Translations under genes and position numbers: made by a program
Assembly: GCF_014201505.1 (NCBI RefSeq)
Contig: NZ_JACHEO010000021.1
Coordinates: 1 to 56,260, forward strand
DNA: 56,260 bases
Source of the DNA: Desulfoprunum benzoelyticum
GTDB taxonomy: Bacteria > Desulfobacterota > Desulfobulbia > Desulfobulbales > Desulfocapsaceae
Direction of reading: 5' to 3'
Notes under the pieces: generated by a model
What the model was told of the DNA's origin: nothing
Database searches by the model: none
Seen by the model: the letters and a program-made list of their open reading frames with translations, nothing else
Shown here: one piece after another, positions 52,731-56,260 of the stretch
Layout of the letters: every line of letters begins with the position of its first letter
Numbering within the stretch: the stretch's first letter is position 1

Positions 52731-52987
52731 TGGTGGTCACCGACCGGGTTACTGGAGCCACCGGTGATCGGTCTACTGGAGCCACAAAAACCAGGCCGTG
52801 TTCCTCGTGGACGGGGGCAATTATTTTTCGATTTTCATGTTTTTTCACCCTCTTTTTTCATGTTCTTGGGGAATGCTTTCACGATTCCCGAGTGACCATG
52901 GCCTGGGTGGAGGCGGTCATTGCAGGGCCAGGCGGAAGAGGTGTGGTCGAGGATGAGGCCGCTGACCGTGCTATCTTGCAACCGTCC

Positions 52988-53689
52988 TCATGACAGCAAC
53001 TGTTTCAGGGCGAAATAGAGCAGCGGCATAAATATCGCCGGCAGCATGTTGCCGACCCTGATCCGGGTCATACCGAGCATGTTCATGCCGATGGCCAGAA
53101 TGAGCAGGCCGCCGGTGGAGGTCATCTCCTGGATGGTGGCATGGACGAGAAAACCTTTCATGAATACGGCAGTCAAGGTGATCGCGCCCTGATAGAGGAA
53201 AACGGCGACGGCGGAGAATATCACGCCGAGGCCCATCGTCGAGGCGAAGATGATCGACGTGACCCCGTCGAGGACCGACTTGGCGAAGAGGGTCTGATGG
53301 TTGCCGGTCAAGCCGCTTTCCAGCGATCCGACGATGGCCATCGAGCCGACACAGAAGACGAGGCTGGCCGTTACGAAGCCTTTGGCGAAAGTGCTGTCGG
53401 TGTTGCCGCCGTTTTTCCCGGCGACTCTGGTTTCGAGATAGGTGCCAAGCTGTTCCAGCCTGTTCTCGATTCGGGCGATTTCACCGCAGAGTGAGCCGAC
53501 TACGATGGAGATGATGACCACCAGCAGATTGTCGGCGACGAGGGCACTCTTGACGCCGATCATGACAACCGAAAGTCCCACCCCGTTCTGAACTGTCACT
53601 TTGTAATGTTCGGGAATCCCCCGGCTGAAAAGGAGTCCAATGATGCTCCCGGCGATGATGGCAACGGCGTTGACGATTGTCCCAATCAT
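52988..53689 (-). CDS. DUF554 family membrane protein
   Basis: A 233-residue membrane protein with about six to seven hydrophobic segments. The opening MIGTIVNAVAIIAGSIIGLL and the later GSMAIVGSLESGLTGNHQTL, then KSVLDGVTSIIFASTMGLGV are the DUF554 (YdfK/YqgA-like) signature. The family is of unknown transport function. Start chosen by family length, with GAGAG upstream; the frame extends 57 codons further with unlikely composition. It follows the molybdopterin fragment and is convergent with it. Confidence 0.9.
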   Translation of the reverse strand: MIGTIVNAVAIIAGSIIGLLFSRGIPEHYKVTVQNGVGLSVVMIGVKSALVADNLLVVIISIVVGSLCGEIARIENRLEQLGTYLETRVAGKNGGNTDSTFAKGFVTASLVFCVGSMAIVGSLESGLTGNHQTLFAKSVLDGVTSIIFASTMGLGVIFSAVAVFLYQGAITLTAVFMKGFLVHATIQEMTSTGGLLILAIGMNMLGMTRIRVGNMLPAIFMPLLYFALKQLLS

Positions 53690-54140
53690 TTTTCTCTCTG
53701 CTGATAATTTTCCGGCCACCGAATGTACCCTGATCGGCATGGCCATAAGTGCAGCCCCATGCATTACCTTTCCCGATCTCTTTTTGCAATCGTTTTTCGG
53801 CGAGAAACAGGGTGGGGGAGGGGAACAATGAGAAGCAGGGAACGGTCCTTTTCGTAGCACTGAATGAGTGAAGAAATTCAGCGCAACATCCGCTTTTCGG
53901 CGACGACCTGCAGAGGGATGATCTCTCCTGGGGATGGCAGAGGTGTTGTTCCGGTGAAACTGGAAAACCAGCAGGCTTCCGGCGTGGCGGTCAAAGCTGA
54001 GTGGAGATCAGTGGCGCGCCCCTCTCTGCAGGATGTTTACCGATAAACGACGGCGTACCGATCGAGGAGTAGGACGGAATGAGCTTGCGTTATCTTGATG
54101 ATGCTGTTCGTTGCCCATTCACTATCCGGTTGATGTCTGG
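53690..54140. other. Intergenic region, nothing firm
   Basis: About 450 bp. A 60-codon open frame at 53864-54046 has no ribosome-binding site and no recognisable features. Composition shifts toward AT on the right, where the accessory pair begins. Confidence 0.4.
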
Positions 54141-55151
54141 CTATTTCCTTGGGATCGTCCACAGGCCGGACTCGCCGCGGCAGGCGATACCATAATAGGT
54201 TTTTGATTGCCAGCCGAGATCGAGTCGTTGCTCGTACCGGCGGCAAGGGGTCCCGTCGGCGAGACGGTAGGTTGCAACCGGAGTCATCGCAAAAGAAATC
54301 TGTTTGTTCTCGTCCGTCCACCTGTTCATCTCGCCGCTGGCAGCAGTTCCCAGAGTTTGTTGAAAGTGTTCCTTGATGCCGACGATGGCGTTTTTATCGA
54401 TCCCAAGCGCGGAAAGGGAAGGAAGGATGGCGACAAGTTCCTTGTGGACCTTGGGGCGTGCAGCCTGGTAATTCTGTTCGAAAAGTACCCAGTGACCGAT
54501 GGTTGGGGCGTAGTGAAAGATCTTTTCCTCCCACCGTATTGCCCTTCCCGCCCGGGTCATCTTGTTGAAGCGTGAGCAGGTGATCTTCCAGGTGTCGAAG
54601 GTCCCAGCTGGCACTTGCACCCGTTCTGTTTCGTCGACGGAACATTTCCAGGTTGCTTCAGCGTGTTTTTCATATACCCCCGGGATGCCCCATTTACTTT
54701 TTTCGTCGAAATGGGTGCGATTGCCGACGGCGAGAGGCCAGACACTCGTCTGAGTGGTCGAATAGAGATATTTGGTCGGGGTGAAGAATCTGTACCCCTT
54801 CATGTTTTTGTTTTCCCACCGGGCAGGGCGGTAGGTGAAATCAGGAGAGCTGAGCAAACGTTCCCCGCGGCTGGTTTCCCAGATAACGAAAGATGGGTTT
54901 GTTTCAACGACTTTTTCCCAGGAACCGTCTGAATAAACAAAGGTTGTACCCACGGTATGTTCCGGAAGGGTTGAGCGCCCTAAGACGATTGTTGTGGTTG
55001 GCGGGTACTGGTGGGCGGTTGGCGGAGCCATCGGAGCGCAGCCTGAAATGGCAAGTACCGCAAGGATAAACGGAAAAGCAACGCCGATGGATGTCGGCAG
55101 GGTCAGTTCAAGGTGTCTGATGATTGAAACCATGATATTGCAATATCTCAT
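54141..55151 (-). CDS. Hypothetical lipoprotein
   Basis: A 336-residue exported protein with lipoprotein signal and lipobox (FILAVLAISGC, lipidated Cys about residue 38). The mature part contains a region rich in Trp and Tyr (WETSRGERLLSSPDFTYRP, WKCSVDETERVQVPAGTFDTW) and a C-terminal section with Cys pairs (TPCRRYEQRLDLGWQSKTYY, then GIACRGESGLW). The VQVPAGTFDTWKI motif resembles that in DUF3108-like periplasmic beta-barrel proteins. Two starts are possible; a second Met at codon 7 lies directly after the palindrome GATATTGCAATATC. Nineteen bp separate it from the upstream GDX-repeat gene, so they form an operon. Function unknown. Confidence 0.8.
   Translation of the reverse strand: MRYCNIMVSIIRHLELTLPTSIGVAFPFILAVLAISGCAPMAPPTAHQYPPTTTIVLGRSTLPEHTVGTTFVYSDGSWEKVVETNPSFVIWETSRGERLLSSPDFTYRPARWENKNMKGYRFFTPTKYLYSTTQTSVWPLAVGNRTHFDEKSKWGIPGVYEKHAEATWKCSVDETERVQVPAGTFDTWKITCSRFNKMTRAGRAIRWEEKIFHYAPTIGHWVLFEQNYQAARPKVHKELVAILPSLSALGIDKNAIVGIKEHFQQTLGTAASGEMNRWTDENKQISFAMTPVATYRLADGTPCRRYEQRLDLGWQSKTYYGIACRGESGLWTIPRK
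55134..55147. promoter_or_regulatory. 14-bp perfect palindrome at the lipoprotein start
   Basis: GATATTGCAATATC overlaps the first codons of the lipoprotein frame (or its leader if codon 7 is the start). It could be an operator; no cognate regulator is known. Confidence 0.3.
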
Positions 55152-55170
55152 TTAAAGAAGATGACGGTTG

Positions 55171-55863
<693 letters not shown>

Positions 55864-56194
55864 AGAAGGGGTCCACTGAGTCTGCGAAAAAAAATTTTCA
55901 AGAAAGATAATGGCTAAAGTACAAACTGTACTGATCCGTCCATTATAATTGGCTATGGGCAAGACTGCAATGTGTCCCGCATCCCTGAGGAAAAAGAGTG
56001 TTGGAGCATAACAAGGGAATTTGCGACACATTGGTTTGTTACGATGCGCGACCGCGAGAATCTATTGATTCAATGACAGAGCAGGGAATCTCGGCGAAGC
56101 GACGAAGGGGAAAGTCTTAGGGAGTGGAGAGGTGGTTTAGTGGAGAGGCGGATTAGGGGAGAAGCGGGAGGCGGGAGTGGTTAGAGAAAAAGGG
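55864..56194. other. Intergenic region between the repeat-protein gene and the rRNA terminator
   Basis: About 330 bp. The open frame of the repeat protein continues upstream to 56031, but without a start having a ribosome-binding site. The stretch 56115-56180 is purine-rich with GGGAG-like repeats. No tRNA was seen. Confidence 0.4.
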
Positions 56195-56229
56195 AAAGGG
56201 CCCTGACAGGATGGATGTCAGGGCCCTTT
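56195..56229 (-). terminator. Rho-independent terminator of the rRNA operon
   Basis: AAAGGGCCCTGACA, 7-nt loop, TGTCAGGGCCCTTT: a perfect 14-bp stem. On the minus strand it is followed by CCCTTTTTCTC. It lies directly downstream of the 5S gene. Confidence 0.93.
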
Positions 56230-56236
56230 GGGGCAA

Positions 56237-56260
56237 GGATTCGGCGGCGACCTACTCTCC
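56237..56260 (-). rRNA. rrf: 5S ribosomal RNA, 3' end only (cut by window edge)
   Basis: Read on the minus strand the last bases are GGAGAGTAGGTCGCCGCCG, the conserved 3' strand of bacterial 5S rRNA (GAGAGTAGG-TCG). The strong terminator lies immediately after it. An rRNA operon therefore enters the window from the right on the minus strand. The exact 3' end is approximate. Confidence 0.85.

Noticed and set aside
53864..54046. 60-codon open frame
   Set aside because: No ribosome-binding site, no hydrophobic or motif pattern, and not long enough to be persuasive.

Overview
The window looks like chromosomal DNA of an anaerobic, GC-rich, Gram-negative bacterium, most likely a Desulfobacterota member (Desulfobulbales-like). 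This is an inference from gene content: a tungsten-type aldehyde:ferredoxin oxidoreductase, a four-subunit 2-oxoacid:ferredoxin oxidoreductase, many two-component systems, sigma-54 control, lipoproteins and CoA-thioester metabolism. No 16S or other phylogenetic marker is complete; only the last bases of a 5S rRNA gene are present at the right edge.

Layout. 1-7.2 kb: acyl-CoA metabolism. A minus-strand operon holds an acyl-CoA ligase, a crotonase and a thiolase cut by the left edge; plus-strand genes are trmO, an AcuI-type acrylyl-CoA reductase, a MaoC-fold protein and a flavin reductase. 7.2-12.2 kb: accessory genes, namely a membrane protein with two arrestin-like domains, a ParE/RelE toxin whose antitoxin gene is split by an in-frame TGA, a coiled-coil/TPR protein, a TDT-family transporter and a decayed small lipoprotein gene. 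12.5-19.6 kb: a coherent alcohol-oxidation locus (Fe-ADH, PAS histidine kinase, sigma-54 response regulator, second Fe-ADH behind a consensus sigma-54 promoter, AOR). 19.7-28.1 kb, all minus: thioesterase-like protein, universal stress protein, NarL regulator with Cache-domain kinase, acetyl-CoA hydrolase/transferase-family enzyme, glyA and a glycerophosphodiesterase.

28.4-34.9 kb: an anion/Na-H transporter-like protein, a LysM protein, and a translationally coupled pair: an 836-residue PEP-synthase-like protein with a novel C-terminus, and a tyrosine/dual-specificity phosphatase fused to a Cys-cluster domain. 35.3-45.5 kb: an XRE-cupin regulator with an acyl-CoA ligase, ilvE, the porGDAB operon, a cupin, a DsrE-like membrane-anchored protein with an exported companion, and a TPR-methyltransferase fusion. 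45.6-47.9 kb: thiamine salvage (MTH1187-type protein, thiM, thiD). 47.9-53.7 kb: PhzF-like protein, GAF-PAS kinase, YkgJ-like protein, SIMPL protein, a molybdopterin-oxidoreductase fragment and a DUF554 protein. 54.1-56.26 kb: a lower-GC pair (lipoprotein plus a secreted protein with 23 GD(A/S/T) triplets), then an rRNA-operon terminator and the 3' end of a 5S gene.

How the genes fit together: alcohol is oxidised by the Fe-ADHs to aldehyde, and aldehyde by AOR to acid with ferredoxin reduction. CoA transferase, CoA ligases and POR exchange acids, acyl-CoAs and 2-oxoacids. The sigma-54 system probably induces the second ADH. The most unusual items are the PEP-synthase-like/phosphatase pair, the acidic Gly-Asp-X repeat protein, the double arrestin-like membrane protein, and several decaying genes.
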